Translations under genes and position numbers: made by a program | Source: Streptomyces polyasparticus | GTDB lineage: Bacteria; Actinomycetota; Actinomycetes; Streptomycetales; Streptomycetaceae | NCBI RefSeq assembly: GCF_014493765.1 | Contig: NZ_JACTVJ010000011.1 | Location: forward strand, 1-64,000 | Reading direction: 5' to 3' | Length of the DNA: 64,000 bases | The notes under the pieces: generated by a model | What the model was told of the DNA's origin: nothing | Seen by the model: only the letters and a program-made list of their open reading frames with translations | The model's database searches: none | Shown: positions 1-8,103 of the stretch, piece by piece | Layout: each line of letters opens with the position of its first letter | Numbering within the stretch: position 1 is the first letter of the stretch

Positions 1-54
1 GAAGCCCTGTAAAGGGTGGAGCTGACCGGTACTAATAGGCCGAGGGCTTGTCCT
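1..54 (+). rRNA. rrl: 23S ribosomal RNA, 3' end (partial)
   Basis: The window opens inside the conserved 3' end of a 23S rRNA gene. The terminal helix sequence with the 'ctgaccggtactaatagg' motif followed by 'ccgagggcttg' is visible. Only the last ~54 nt are present and the exact mature 3' end is uncertain by a few bases. A 5S gene follows in the same direction, as in a standard bacterial rrn operon. Confidence 0.95.
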
Positions 55-194
55 CAGTTGCTCGCGTCCACTGTGTTAGTTCTGAAGTAACGAACAGCTG
101 TTGCCGGCTGAACAGTTCCTCAATTGAAGAGTGTGCTTGTTCGCTGCCCTGTTCAGGCTCCGGAATTCTTGAATTCCTGGAGCCACTTGAAAGG
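55..194 (+). other. 23S-5S intergenic spacer
   Basis: About 140 nt separate the 23S and 5S genes. I see no tRNA in it. A perfect inverted repeat (GGAATTC, 2-nt loop, GAATTCC) at 162-177, extended by partly paired flanks to about 158-181, may be a processing stem for release of the 5S precursor. That role is inferred from position. Confidence 0.6.
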
Positions 195-311
195 GTTTCG
201 GTGGTCATAGCGTGAGGGAAACGCCCGGTTACATTCCGAACCCGGAAGCTAAGCCTCACAGCGCCGATGGTACTGCAGGGGGGACCCTGTGGGAGAGTAG
301 GACGCCGCCGA
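195..311 (+). rRNA. rrf: 5S ribosomal RNA
   Basis: A complete 5S gene of about 117 nt. It begins with 'gtttcggtggtcatagcg', contains the conserved 'ccgaacccggaagctaagcc' loop region and ends with the complementary 'gacgccgccgaac'. The first and last bases pair in helix I. It is the last gene of the rrn operon and is followed at once by a strong intrinsic terminator. Confidence 0.95.
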
Positions 312-323
312 ACAATTATTGGA

Positions 324-373
324 GGACCCGTGGTCCCAGCGTTCACGCTGGGGACCACGGGTCCTTTTCTTTT
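324..373 (+). terminator. rrn operon intrinsic terminator
   Basis: A near-perfect long hairpin begins at 324 (ggacccgtggtccc, then agcg), has a TTCA loop, and returns as cgct plus gggaccacgggtcc ending at 364. It is followed by a T-rich run (ttttctttttct). It lies 13 nt after the 5S gene, the position expected for the rrn terminator. Confidence 0.92.
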
Positions 374-441
374 TCTGCCGAAGCGCGGCCGGTTGGCGGT
401 TGCGCAAGAATGACTTGCGGTACCTAGGACAGGAGTCACCG

Positions 442-2589
442 ATGTCGAGCAACTCTCCCGAGGATCGTCCGGAGCGCGAGCCGCGTCGCCGGGACGACGA
501 CCGGGGCGGATACCGCGGCGGTCGTGATGACCGCGGCCCGCGCAGGGACAACGACCGCGGTGGTTCCGGCCGGCGTGACGACCGCCCCAGCGGTCCCCGT
601 CGGGATGACCGCGGTGGTGACCGGGGTGGGTTCCGTCGCGATGACCGTTCCGGCGGTCCGCGCAGGGACAACGACCGCGGAGGCTTTCGCCGCGACGACC
701 GGCCCTCGGGTGGCGGCTACGGTGGCCCCCGCCGTGACGACGACCGTGGTGGCCGTCCTTCCGGTGGCGGATTCGAGCGTCGCGACGACCGCGGCGGGCG
801 TCCGTCCGGTGGCGGTTTCCGTCGTGACGACCGTGGTGGCCGCCCCTCGGGTGGTGGCTACGGCGGTCCGCGTCGTGATGACGACCGTGGTGGCTACCGC
901 GGGCGTGACGACCGTTCCGGCGGTCCGCGCCGTGATGACGACCGTGGCGGGTTCCGCCGCGACAACGACCGGCGGGACGACCGCGGCCCCCGTCGCGACG
1001 ACGACCGCGGTCCGCGCCGTGACGACCGCGGCGGCGACCGCGGTGGGTTCCGCCGTGACGACCGTCCCTCGTTCCGTCGCGATGACGACCGTGGCCCGCG
1101 CCGGGATGACCGTCGTGACGACCGTGGTGGCCGCCCCTCGGGTGGTGGCTACGGCGGTCCGCGTCGCGATGACGACCGTGGTGGGTACCGCGGCCGCGAC
1201 GACCGCGGGGGCGATCGTGGCGGGTTTCGGCGTGACGACCGTGGCGGCCGTCCTTCCGGTGGTGGCTTCGAGCGCCGCGACGACCGCGGTGGACGCCCCG
1301 GTGGTGGCTTCGAGCGCCGTGACGACCGCGGCCCCCGTCGTGATGACGACCGCGGTGGGTACCGCGGGCGTGACGACCGGCGTGATGACCGTGGTGGCCG
1401 TCCCTCCGGTGGTGGCTACGGCGGTCCGCGCCGTGATGACGACCGTGGTGGCTACCGCGGCCGCGACGACCGCGGCGGGCGTCCCGGTGGTGGCTACGGC
1501 CGCCGCGACGACGGCGACCGCGGTGGGTACCGCGGGCGTGACGACCGCGGTGGATACCGTGGCCGCGACGACCGGGACCGCGAGCCGATCAAGCGGCTGC
1601 CGATTCCCGAGGACGTCACCGGCTACGAGGTCGACCCGGACGTACGTCAGGAACTGCAGAGTCTTCCCAAGGGGCTCGCGGACGACGTCGCCAAGAACCT
1701 GGTGATGGTCGCCAAGCTGATCGACGAGGACCCCGAGCAGGCCTACGGGTACTCGCGCGTCGCGCTGCGGCTCGCGTCCCGTGTCGCCGCCGTACGGGAA
1801 GCCGCCGGCTTCGCCGCGTACGCGAACGAGAAGTACTCCGAGGCGCTCGCCGAGTTCCGTGCCGCGCGCCGTATGACGGGCTCGGCCGAGCTGTGGCCCG
1901 TCATGGCGGACTGCGAGCGCGGTCTGGGTCGGCCCGAGAAGGCGCTCGACATGGCCGGTGAGCCCGAGGTGCAGCGGCTCGACAAGGCCGGCCAGGTCGA
2001 GATGCGTCTGGTCGCTGCCGGTGCGCGCCGCGACATGGGACAGCTCGACGCGGCCATCGTGACGCTGCAGAGCCCCGAGCTCGCCTCGAACTCCGTACAG
2101 CCCTGGACCGCGCGACTGCGCTATGCCTACGCGGACGCGCTGCTCGAGGCCGGGCGTGAGGGCGAGGCGCGTGAGTGGTTCGCCAAGACGGTCGAGGCCG
2201 ACAAGGAGCACACCACGAACGCCTCCGACCGGCTCGCGGAGCTGGACGGTGTCGAGTTCGTGGACGCCTTCGACGAGGACGAGGATGTCGAGGACGGCGA
2301 GGGCGAGCAGCTCGTCGCGGAGGCTCGCATCGACGGGTCCGACGTCGAGTCCGACGAGGACGACGACGAGGACGACGAAAACGAGGACGAGGACGCGGAC
2401 GTCGCGGAGGCCGAGAAGGCCGACGGCACCGAGTACTACGACCCCGATGACGAGGAGTACGAGGGCGACGACGAGGACGAGGCGGACGGCGACGTAGCCG
2501 CCAAGCCCGCGCTCGACCGGCCGCTCTTCGTGGCCCCCGAGGCCTCGGCCGACGACGAGGCGCAGGAGCCCGGGTCCGACAAGGCCTGA
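442..2589 (+). CDS. RG/RD-repeat protein with TPR-like core and acidic tail
   Basis: 715 residues. ATG 442 is preceded by AGGAG at 431-435; the longer open frame upstream runs into the rrn terminator and is rejected. The protein has three parts. Residues ~17-383 are low-complexity repeats of RRDD, DRGG and RPSGGGYGG type, rich in Arg, Asp and Gly like an RGG box. Residues ~383-605 are an alpha-helical, Ala/Leu-rich region with TPR-like helix pairs. Residues ~608-715 are strongly acidic (runs of D/E). Similar proteins in Streptomyces are annotated as tetratricopeptide repeat proteins. RNA or ribosome binding is my inference from the RGG-like composition and its position just after the rrn operon. 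The repeats suggest expansion by slippage or recombination. Confidence 0.85.
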   Translation: MSSNSPEDRPEREPRRRDDDRGGYRGGRDDRGPRRDNDRGGSGRRDDRPSGPRRDDRGGDRGGFRRDDRSGGPRRDNDRGGFRRDDRPSGGGYGGPRRDDDRGGRPSGGGFERRDDRGGRPSGGGFRRDDRGGRPSGGGYGGPRRDDDRGGYRGRDDRSGGPRRDDDRGGFRRDNDRRDDRGPRRDDDRGPRRDDRGGDRGGFRRDDRPSFRRDDDRGPRRDDRRDDRGGRPSGGGYGGPRRDDDRGGYRGRDDRGGDRGGFRRDDRGGRPSGGGFERRDDRGGRPGGGFERRDDRGPRRDDDRGGYRGRDDRRDDRGGRPSGGGYGGPRRDDDRGGYRGRDDRGGRPGGGYGRRDDGDRGGYRGRDDRGGYRGRDDRDREPIKRLPIPEDVTGYEVDPDVRQELQSLPKGLADDVAKNLVMVAKLIDEDPEQAYGYSRVALRLASRVAAVREAAGFAAYANEKYSEALAEFRAARRMTGSAELWPVMADCERGLGRPEKALDMAGEPEVQRLDKAGQVEMRLVAAGARRDMGQLDAAIVTLQSPELASNSVQPWTARLRYAYADALLEAGREGEAREWFAKTVEADKEHTTNASDRLAELDGVEFVDAFDEDEDVEDGEGEQLVAEARIDGSDVESDEDDDEDDENEDEDADVAEAEKADGTEYYDPDDEEYEGDDEDEADGDVAAKPALDRPLFVAPEASADDEAQEPGSDKA
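490..1590 (+). repeat. Imperfect tandem repeats encoding RRDDRGG-type units
   Basis: About 1.1 kb of the preceding gene is built from degenerate short units such as 'cgtgacgaccg(c/t)gg' and longer modules encoding RPSGGGYGGPRRDDDRGG-type blocks, repeated many times with silent third-position changes. The DNA repeats are in frame throughout, so selection on the protein is likely. This is a plausible assembly-error and strain-polymorphism hotspot. Confidence 0.9.
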
Positions 2590-2606
2590 GGCGCCCAGGA
2601 CAAGTG

Positions 2607-2645
2607 AAGGGGCGGGGACCGGAAACGGTCACCGCCCCTTTCGTC
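2607..2645 (+). terminator. Terminator after the RG-repeat gene
   Basis: The hairpin has arms aaggggcggggacc (2607-2620) and ggtcaccgcccctt (2627-2640) with one mismatch, followed by 'tcgtcgttt'. It lies 17 nt beyond the stop codon and before the convergent DUF1015 gene, so it may serve both strands. Confidence 0.75.
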
Positions 2646-2678
2646 GTTTCCAGGGAGCGTCTGCAGAGAGCCGGACGC

Positions 2679-3965
2679 TCAGTGGGCGAGGCTCCGCAAC
2701 ACGAGCCCCGTGGCCGGCTTCGGGCCGAACGAGGTCGACTTGCGCGGCATCGTCACGCCCTCGCGCGCCAACTCCCGTACGACGTCCTCGCGTACGGGAT
2801 GCATGAGGACCGCCGTACCGCCGTCGCGCTCCGCCTTGTCGACCGTCGCCGCCGTGTCGTGGATGTACGCGATGTGCGCGGGGTCGTCCGGGACCCGCCA
2901 GACATGGTCGAGGAGCGTGGCGTGCAGGACCGTCGCGTCGAGCCGGCGCCAGGCCTCGGGGCGGTCGGCGCGGACCGTGCGGGCCAGGAGCTCGGGCGAG
3001 GGGCGGTCGATCAGGTGGTACGTGCCGTCGCCGGTCAGGAGGAAGGCGTTGGACTCGGCCGCAGCGGCCGCGAGGGCCTCCATGGCGCGTGGCAGCGGGC
3101 CGTCGACCGTCCGTACGCGGAAGGAGCCCTGCACCGCGTCGAGCGCGTCCGCGAGCGGCAGCCGGTGCAGGAGGCGGTGGATGGCGCGGACGCGCAGGGG
3201 GTAGCGGGCCGTGTCCACCAGGAGCACCAGGCCGTGGTCCCAGGGCGTGCCCTGCGGGTGCTCGGCGCGCAGCCGCAGATACGTGGCCCAGCGGTGGTGG
3301 CCGTCGGCGATGAGGGCCTGCTGCCGGCTCAAGTCCTGCTGCACCTCGGCCAGTTCGGCGGGGTCGGTGACCGACCACAGGCGGTGGCTGAAGCCGTCCT
3401 CCGTGGTCGTGGAGAGCAGCGGGGGGCGCTCGGCCGTCCGCTCGATCACCGCGGTCGCGCCGATCCGGGTGCCCTCGCTGCGGTAACTGAGCAGCAGCGG
3501 CTCGAAGTTGGCGGCCGCGGCGCGCATCAGGGCCGCACGGTCGGCGACCACGTCCGGCATCACGTCCTCGTGCGGTAGCACGATGCCCTCGGAGGCCTCG
3601 GAGAGCTGCAGGGCGCCGATGAGACCGCGCTGGAGCAGGTCGCCGTTGCGCTGCTCGTAGACGTAGAGCGCCGGTTCCGGGTCCGGGGCGAGGATGCCCT
3701 CGGCCAGCCAGCGCTGCAGGGTGTCGGCGGCCTGCTGGTGGCGGTCCGCGGGCGTGGCGGTCTGCGGCAGGATCAGCCGGACGATGTTGTGGGGGTCGGC
3801 CGATTCCAGGTGGTAGAGCCCATCGGGCCGTACGACCACGTCGTACGGCGGGGACGTGACCGCGGCCAGGCTGCCGATCCGCTCGGGGTCGTAGCGCAGA
3901 CCCCGAAACGGTGCCAGGTGCAGCCCCTGCGGCCCAGCGCTGCCCCTCTGACCTGTGGTGTTCAT
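2679..3965 (-). CDS. DUF1015 family protein
   Basis: 428 residues, ATG at 3965 on the minus strand. The protein begins with an N-terminal stretch leading into 'LAPFRGLRYDPERIGSLA', characteristic of DUF1015 proteins, and contains 'DGHHRWATYLRLR' in the middle and C-terminal sequence rich in conserved Arg and Pro. The family is widespread, sometimes described as SerB-like or HPr/kinase related, but has no established function. It is divergently transcribed from a HAD phosphatase (73-bp gap), a pairing seen repeatedly in actinobacteria. I do not assign a reaction. The identity of the family is secure; the role is unknown. Confidence 0.88.
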   Translation of the reverse strand: MNTTGQRGSAGPQGLHLAPFRGLRYDPERIGSLAAVTSPPYDVVVRPDGLYHLESADPHNIVRLILPQTATPADRHQQAADTLQRWLAEGILAPDPEPALYVYEQRNGDLLQRGLIGALQLSEASEGIVLPHEDVMPDVVADRAALMRAAAANFEPLLLSYRSEGTRIGATAVIERTAERPPLLSTTTEDGFSHRLWSVTDPAELAEVQQDLSRQQALIADGHHRWATYLRLRAEHPQGTPWDHGLVLLVDTARYPLRVRAIHRLLHRLPLADALDAVQGSFRVRTVDGPLPRAMEALAAAAAESNAFLLTGDGTYHLIDRPSPELLARTVRADRPEAWRRLDATVLHATLLDHVWRVPDDPAHIAYIHDTAATVDKAERDGGTAVLMHPVREDVVRELAREGVTMPRKSTSFGPKPATGLVLRSLAH

Positions 3966-4038
3966 TGAGGCATCGTAGTTGTGTCCGAGCAGTGCGAGAT
4001 GATCGGGGCAGATGCACCGATCGAGGAGCGATGACCCC

Positions 4039-5067
4039 ATGGAGCACCAGACCGTCAGGACCAGCCCGGCCGGCAGCGCGCGGCCGCTGAGCGCGGCGTA
4101 CGACACGGCGCTGCTCGACCTCGACGGGGTGGTGTACGCGGGCGGTGCGGCGATCACGCACGCCGTCGAGTCGCTGCTGACCGCGCGCGAAGGCGGGATG
4201 CGGCTCGCGTATGTCACCAACAATGCGCTGCGGCCGCCGGAGGTCGTGGCCGAGCACATCACGGAGCTGGGGGTGCCGACCGAGGCCTCCGAGGTGATCA
4301 ACTCGGCGCAGGCGGTGGCCCGGCTGATCGCCGAGCAGCACCCGGAGGGTTCGAAGGTCCTGGTCATCGGTGGGGAAGGGCTGCGGATCGCGCTGCGCGA
4401 GCGGGGGCTCGTACCGGTGGAGTCGGCGGAGGACGAGCCGGCGGCCGTGGTGCAGGGGTACGGGGGGCCGGATCTGCAGTGGAGCCGTTTCGCGGAGGCG
4501 AGCTACGCCATCGCGCGCGGGGTGCCCTGGTATGCGTCCAACACCGATCTGACCATCCCGAGCGGGCGGGGCATCGCGCCCGGCAATGGTGCGGCCGTCG
4601 AGGTCGTACGGATCGCCACGGGTGCCGAGCCGCAGGTGGCGGGCAAGCCGCTGCCCCCGATGCACCGCGAGACGATCCTGCGCACCGGTGCCGAGCACCC
4701 GCTGGTCGTGGGCGACCGGCTCGACACGGATATCGAAGGTGCCTACAACGGGCAGGTGGACTCGCTGCTCGTCCTGACCGGTGTGACCGACGGTGCGCAG
4801 CTGCTCGCGGCGCGGCCCGAGCACCGGCCCACGTATGTCGACGCCGATCTGCGCGGGATGCTCACCGGGCAGCCCGAGGTCGTGGCCGAGGGCGACGGGT
4901 TCCGCTGCGGCGGGTGGACGGCGCGGGCGGGGGAGAGCCTCGAACTCGACGGTGAGGGCGAGCCGTTGGACGGTCTGCGGGCGCTGTGCGCCGCCGCGTG
5001 GACGCACGCGGGCGCCGGGGTGTGCGAGCTGGACTCGGGCAAGGTGCTGGCGCGGCTGGGGCTGTGA
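4039..5067 (+). CDS. HAD-IIA family hydrolase (NagD-like phosphatase)
   Basis: 342 residues. ATG 4039 has AGGAG at 4024-4028 with 10-nt spacing; an upstream in-frame ATG at 4012 is less well placed. HAD motif I is visible as DLDGVVYAGG near residue 26, followed by 'YVTNNALRPPE' (motif II) and 'VVGDRLDTDIEGA' (motif IV), the order typical of HAD-IIA NagD/p-nitrophenyl phosphatase-like enzymes. They hydrolyse phosphate esters through an aspartyl-phosphate intermediate; the physiological substrate cannot be told from sequence. Cytoplasmic. Convergent with the siderophore reductase and separated from it by a bidirectional terminator. Confidence 0.9.
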   Translation: MEHQTVRTSPAGSARPLSAAYDTALLDLDGVVYAGGAAITHAVESLLTAREGGMRLAYVTNNALRPPEVVAEHITELGVPTEASEVINSAQAVARLIAEQHPEGSKVLVIGGEGLRIALRERGLVPVESAEDEPAAVVQGYGGPDLQWSRFAEASYAIARGVPWYASNTDLTIPSGRGIAPGNGAAVEVVRIATGAEPQVAGKPLPPMHRETILRTGAEHPLVVGDRLDTDIEGAYNGQVDSLLVLTGVTDGAQLLAARPEHRPTYVDADLRGMLTGQPEVVAEGDGFRCGGWTARAGESLELDGEGEPLDGLRALCAAAWTHAGAGVCELDSGKVLARLGL

Positions 5068-5070
5068 GCA

Positions 5071-5115
5071 GACGTCGAGAGGGTACGCCGGCTGTCCGGC
5101 GTACCCCTCGACGTC
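5071..5115. terminator. Bidirectional terminator between convergent genes
   Basis: The hairpin runs from gacgtcgagagggtacgccgg (5071-5091), through a short CTGT loop, to the complementary ccggcgtacc...gacgtc arm ending at 5114-5115. It fills the gap between the HAD gene (ends 5067) and the siderophore-interacting gene (ends 5122), so it can stop transcription from both sides. Confidence 0.85.
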
Positions 5116-5121
5116 AGCGCG

Positions 5122-5919
5122 TCAGGCGTCCTCGCCCGAGGTCAGCAGATCGTCCTCGGTCGCGCCGCGGCGCCAGTAGCCCGTGAACTTCACGCGGGTG
5201 CGGTCGATACCGCGCTCCTGGACGAGGTGGCGGCGCAGCGCCCGTACGGTGGCGGATTCGCCGGCGATCCAGGCGTACGGGGTGCCGTCGGGCAGATCCG
5301 CCGCGCGGACCGCGTCCACCGTGTCCGAGGTGAGCCACTCGATCTTCGCGTCCGCCGCGGTGGCCAGTTCCTGGCGGTCGGCCAAGTCGCGGACCTGAAG
5401 CCACACCCGTACGGGCAGACCCGCCGGCAGGGACTCGAGGATGCCGGCGATGGCGGGCAGCGCCGACTCGTCGCCCGTGAGAAGGAGCCAGTCGGTGTCC
5501 TCGGGCGGGCGGAAGTCGTACGCGCCGTTCTCCTCGTCCACCGGGGCGAGGACCGAGACGCGGTCGCCCGGCTCCGCGCGCTGGGCCCAGCGCGAGGCCG
5601 GGGCCTCGGTGCCGTGCAGGGCGAAGTCGACGAGGAGTTCGTCCGGGGTGAGGGCGCGCGTGGTGTACGTGCGCATGACGCCGCGGACGGTGGGGTCGAG
5701 CTCGCGCCAGGCCGCGTACCAGTTGTCGCCCTGCTCCGTGGGCACGACCGGAGCGTCCTGGCCCGGGTGCGGCAGGAACAGCTTGATGCGCTGGTCCCGC
5801 CCGGCCGACGCCATCCGCCCGAGGTCCGGGCCGCCGAAGGCGACGCGGATCATCGACGGAGTGAGCTGTTCCTTGCGTACGACATGGGTGTCGAAGAACT
5901 GGTACGGGGCGTCGGACAC
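5122..5919 (-). CDS. Siderophore-interacting protein (flavin ferric-siderophore reductase)
   Basis: 265 residues, GTG start at 5919 with GGAGG just upstream on the minus strand. The N-terminal half is an FAD-binding barrel with 'RVAFGGPDLGR' and 'RTYTTRAL' motifs; the C-terminal half is the SIP domain (DWLLLTGDESALPAIAGIL; YAWIAGESATVRALRRHL). Such proteins reduce ferric siderophores using NAD(P)H to free iron in the cytoplasm. It lies 38 bp beyond the two siderophore-binding lipoproteins on the same strand, so it is probably in their transcript and under the same iron control. Confidence 0.92.
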   Translation of the reverse strand: MSDAPYQFFDTHVVRKEQLTPSMIRVAFGGPDLGRMASAGRDQRIKLFLPHPGQDAPVVPTEQGDNWYAAWRELDPTVRGVMRTYTTRALTPDELLVDFALHGTEAPASRWAQRAEPGDRVSVLAPVDEENGAYDFRPPEDTDWLLLTGDESALPAIAGILESLPAGLPVRVWLQVRDLADRQELATAADAKIEWLTSDTVDAVRAADLPDGTPYAWIAGESATVRALRRHLVQERGIDRTRVKFTGYWRRGATEDDLLTSGEDA

Positions 5920-5957
5920 GGGCGGGTTCCTCCGGGTGGTTCTGGCGGACGCGAAGG

Positions 5958-7004
5958 TCAGCCCTTGAGCTGCTTGGCGTTCTCGACGGCCTCGGCGAGC
6001 GCCTCGAGGACCGGTGCGTAACCGGCGTAGCTGTAGCGCTCCTCCATCGACCACGGGATCACCTGGCCGGCTTCGACCGCGGGCAGCCGGGTCCACGTCG
6101 GCTTCTTGGCGAGCTCGGCGGTCGGCAGGGTCTGGCTGCGGTTGTCGAGGAGGATCAGGTCCGCGTGGTACTTCTCGGTGTTCTCCCAGCTGAAGAACTC
6201 CCAGAAGCCCCACTCGTCGACCTTCTTGCCCTCGACGATCTCGACGCCGAGGTCCTTGAAGTAGTTGAGGTCGCAGTAGGAGTCGGGGACGGCCACGTAG
6301 AACTGGTCCTTGTCGGCGGTGACCGCCATGACCTTCAGGCCCTTGTTCTTCTTCGCCGCCTCGCGCAGCCGCGACTCGGCCTTGTCGAAGCGCGCCTTGG
6401 CGTCCTTGACGGCCTGGGCCTCCAGGTCGGCGCCGAGCGACTTCGCCAGTGCCGTGTAGCGCTTGAGCGGGTCGAGCAGGGTGCGGCGGGCGCCGTCGAT
6501 GCCGACGGTCGGGGCGAGCGCCTCGATCTTCTTGGTGGACTCCTCGGGGACAAACCAGAGCAGCGGCGCCGGGAACATGTTGCTGATCAGCAGATCGGGC
6601 TGCAGGGACGCGTACTTCTCGACGTTGAACTGGCCCCAGTCCTCGCCGAGGCTGGTCAGCTTCGCTACGTCGAGGTCGCCGGCCTGCGGGTTGGGCTTGC
6701 CGTCGACCGGCTTGCTGGGGCCGAAGATGCCGACGCACTCGATGCCGTAGTCGTGCAGCGCGGCGGCGGTGGAGACAAAGGCGACGATCTTGTTCGGGGT
6801 GTGGTCGACCTTGGCCGTCTTGCCGCGGTCGTCCTTGAACGACCAGGGCTTGTCCTTGCCCTTGTCGGTGCTCGCGGCGGGCTTCTTGTCGTCGCCGCAG
6901 GCCGTCAGGAAGGCGCCGAGTCCGAAGGCCGCGCCCGCGGAGAGCAGGCCGCGGCGGGAGAGTCCGCCCTTGTTCAGGTGCGAGGGGCGGTTCTTGGCAG
7001 GCAT
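5958..7004 (-). CDS. Iron-siderophore ABC transporter substrate-binding lipoprotein (copy 2)
   Basis: 348 residues. The N-terminus carries a twin-arginine-type SRRGLL motif (Arg 17-18) and the lipobox LTAC with Cys36, so it is probably Tat-exported and lipid-anchored. The remainder matches the periplasmic-binding-protein type 2 fold for Fe3+-siderophores (WSFKDDRGKTAKVD; GIDGARRTLLDPLKR; WGFWEFFSWENTEKYHADL). It has the same length and layout as the next gene upstream, to which it is closely similar. Its ATG overlaps that gene's stop by one nucleotide (TGATG). The pair looks like a tandem duplication serving one permease/ATPase set. Confidence 0.93.
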   Translation of the reverse strand: MPAKNRPSHLNKGGLSRRGLLSAGAAFGLGAFLTACGDDKKPAASTDKGKDKPWSFKDDRGKTAKVDHTPNKIVAFVSTAAALHDYGIECVGIFGPSKPVDGKPNPQAGDLDVAKLTSLGEDWGQFNVEKYASLQPDLLISNMFPAPLLWFVPEESTKKIEALAPTVGIDGARRTLLDPLKRYTALAKSLGADLEAQAVKDAKARFDKAESRLREAAKKNKGLKVMAVTADKDQFYVAVPDSYCDLNYFKDLGVEIVEGKKVDEWGFWEFFSWENTEKYHADLILLDNRSQTLPTAELAKKPTWTRLPAVEAGQVIPWSMEERYSYAGYAPVLEALAEAVENAKQLKG

Positions 7005-8050
7005 CAGGCGACCTTCTTGGCGTCTTGGAGGGCGGTGGCGAGGGATTCGAGGAGCGGGGCGATACCGGCGTGGCTGAACTGCGGCTCGTTGAACCAGGCC
7101 ACGGTCTGGCCGGCCTTGGCGGCCGGGAGCTTGGACCAGGTGGGCATGGACTTCATCAGGTCTTCGGGCTGCAGATTGCCGGTGCGCTTGTCGACGAGGA
7201 TCAGATCGGCCTCGTACTTGCCGGCGTTCTCCCAGCTCAGCTCCTCGAAGAAGCCGGCCTGGCCGATCTTCTCCGGTGTCACGAAGTCGACGCCGAGCTC
7301 GCGGTAGTGGCGCAGGTCCGTGAAGTCCTCGGGGGTGCCGACGTACAGCTGGTCCTTGGTCGCGGAGACCGCCATGACCTTCAGCTTCTTGGCCTTCGCG
7401 GTCTTTGCGGCCTGGCGTACGGACTCGGACGCGGCCTCGAAGCGGGCCTTGGCGTCGGTGACCTTCTTGGCCTTGAGGTCCGCGCCGAGCGAGGCGGCGA
7501 GCTCGCCGAAGCGGTCGATCACGCCGGTCAGCGAGGTCATGCCGGTGAGGATGCCCACGGAGGGGGCCACGGCCGCGATCTTCTCGGCCGACTCCTCGGG
7601 TACGTACCAGAGCGTCGGCGAGACGTTCATCGTGGAGACGAGGAGGCCGGGCTCCAGGGCCGCGTACTTCTCGACGCTGAACTCGCCCCAGACGTTGCCG
7701 ATGATCTCGACCTTGTCGACGTCGATCCGGCCGGCCTGCACATCGGGCTTGCCGTTCTCGAGCTTCGTGGGGCCGAACACCCCCACGCACTCGACGCCGA
7801 AGTCGTACAGGGCGGAGGCGGCGCCGATGTAGGCCACCACGTTCTTGGGGGTCCCGTCCGTCCGCACGGTCTTGCCGCGGTCGTCCTTGAAGGACCAACC
7901 GGCCTTCTTCTCCGGGGACTTGGCGTCCTTCGAGTCGCCGCATGCGGCAAGGAGCGTGCCCAGGCCGAGGGCGGCGCCGGTGGCGAGGAGGCCGCGGCGC
8001 GATATGGACGGGCGAGCGGCGGGGGAAACGCGGGTACGGGACGGCGACAT
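7004..8050 (-). CDS. Iron-siderophore ABC transporter substrate-binding lipoprotein (copy 1)
   Basis: 348 residues, first gene of the minus-strand iron transcript. Tat-type motif SRRGLL (Arg 18-19), hydrophobic stretch, and lipobox LAAC with Cys37. The body has the same blocks as copy 2 (WSFKDDRGKTVRTD; VECVGVFGPTK; PTLWYVPEESAEKIAAVAPSVG; GFFEELSWENAGKYEADLILVD). It should bind a ferric siderophore outside the membrane and deliver it to the FecCD permeases encoded divergently. Start ATG 8050 is 31 bp from the iron box, consistent with iron repression. Confidence 0.93.
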   Translation of the reverse strand: MSPSRTRVSPAARPSISRRGLLATGAALGLGTLLAACGDSKDAKSPEKKAGWSFKDDRGKTVRTDGTPKNVVAYIGAASALYDFGVECVGVFGPTKLENGKPDVQAGRIDVDKVEIIGNVWGEFSVEKYAALEPGLLVSTMNVSPTLWYVPEESAEKIAAVAPSVGILTGMTSLTGVIDRFGELAASLGADLKAKKVTDAKARFEAASESVRQAAKTAKAKKLKVMAVSATKDQLYVGTPEDFTDLRHYRELGVDFVTPEKIGQAGFFEELSWENAGKYEADLILVDKRTGNLQPEDLMKSMPTWSKLPAAKAGQTVAWFNEPQFSHAGIAPLLESLATALQDAKKVA

Positions 8051-8080
8051 TTCCTTGTGCTCTCTCGTCGAAGGCCAGTG

Positions 8081-8099
8081 CGAGGGTAGGCTAACCTAA
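8081..8099. promoter_or_regulatory. Iron box (DmdR/IdeR-type operator)
   Basis: Sixteen of 19 positions match the DmdR/IdeR consensus as I know it (TTAGGTTAGGCTAACCTAA); the right half is perfect (ggctaacctaa). It lies between the divergent binding-protein gene (start 8050) and permease gene (start 8104). Fe2+-loaded DmdR1 would repress both directions. Confidence 0.88.
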
Positions 8100-8103
8100 C
8101 TGG

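Noticed and set aside
436-2211. A 591-codon minus-strand open frame across the RG-repeat gene
   Set aside because: It mirrors the repeats of the plus-strand gene (Val/Ala/Thr-rich translation) and has no ribosome-binding site or domain; the plus frame has a good start and terminator.
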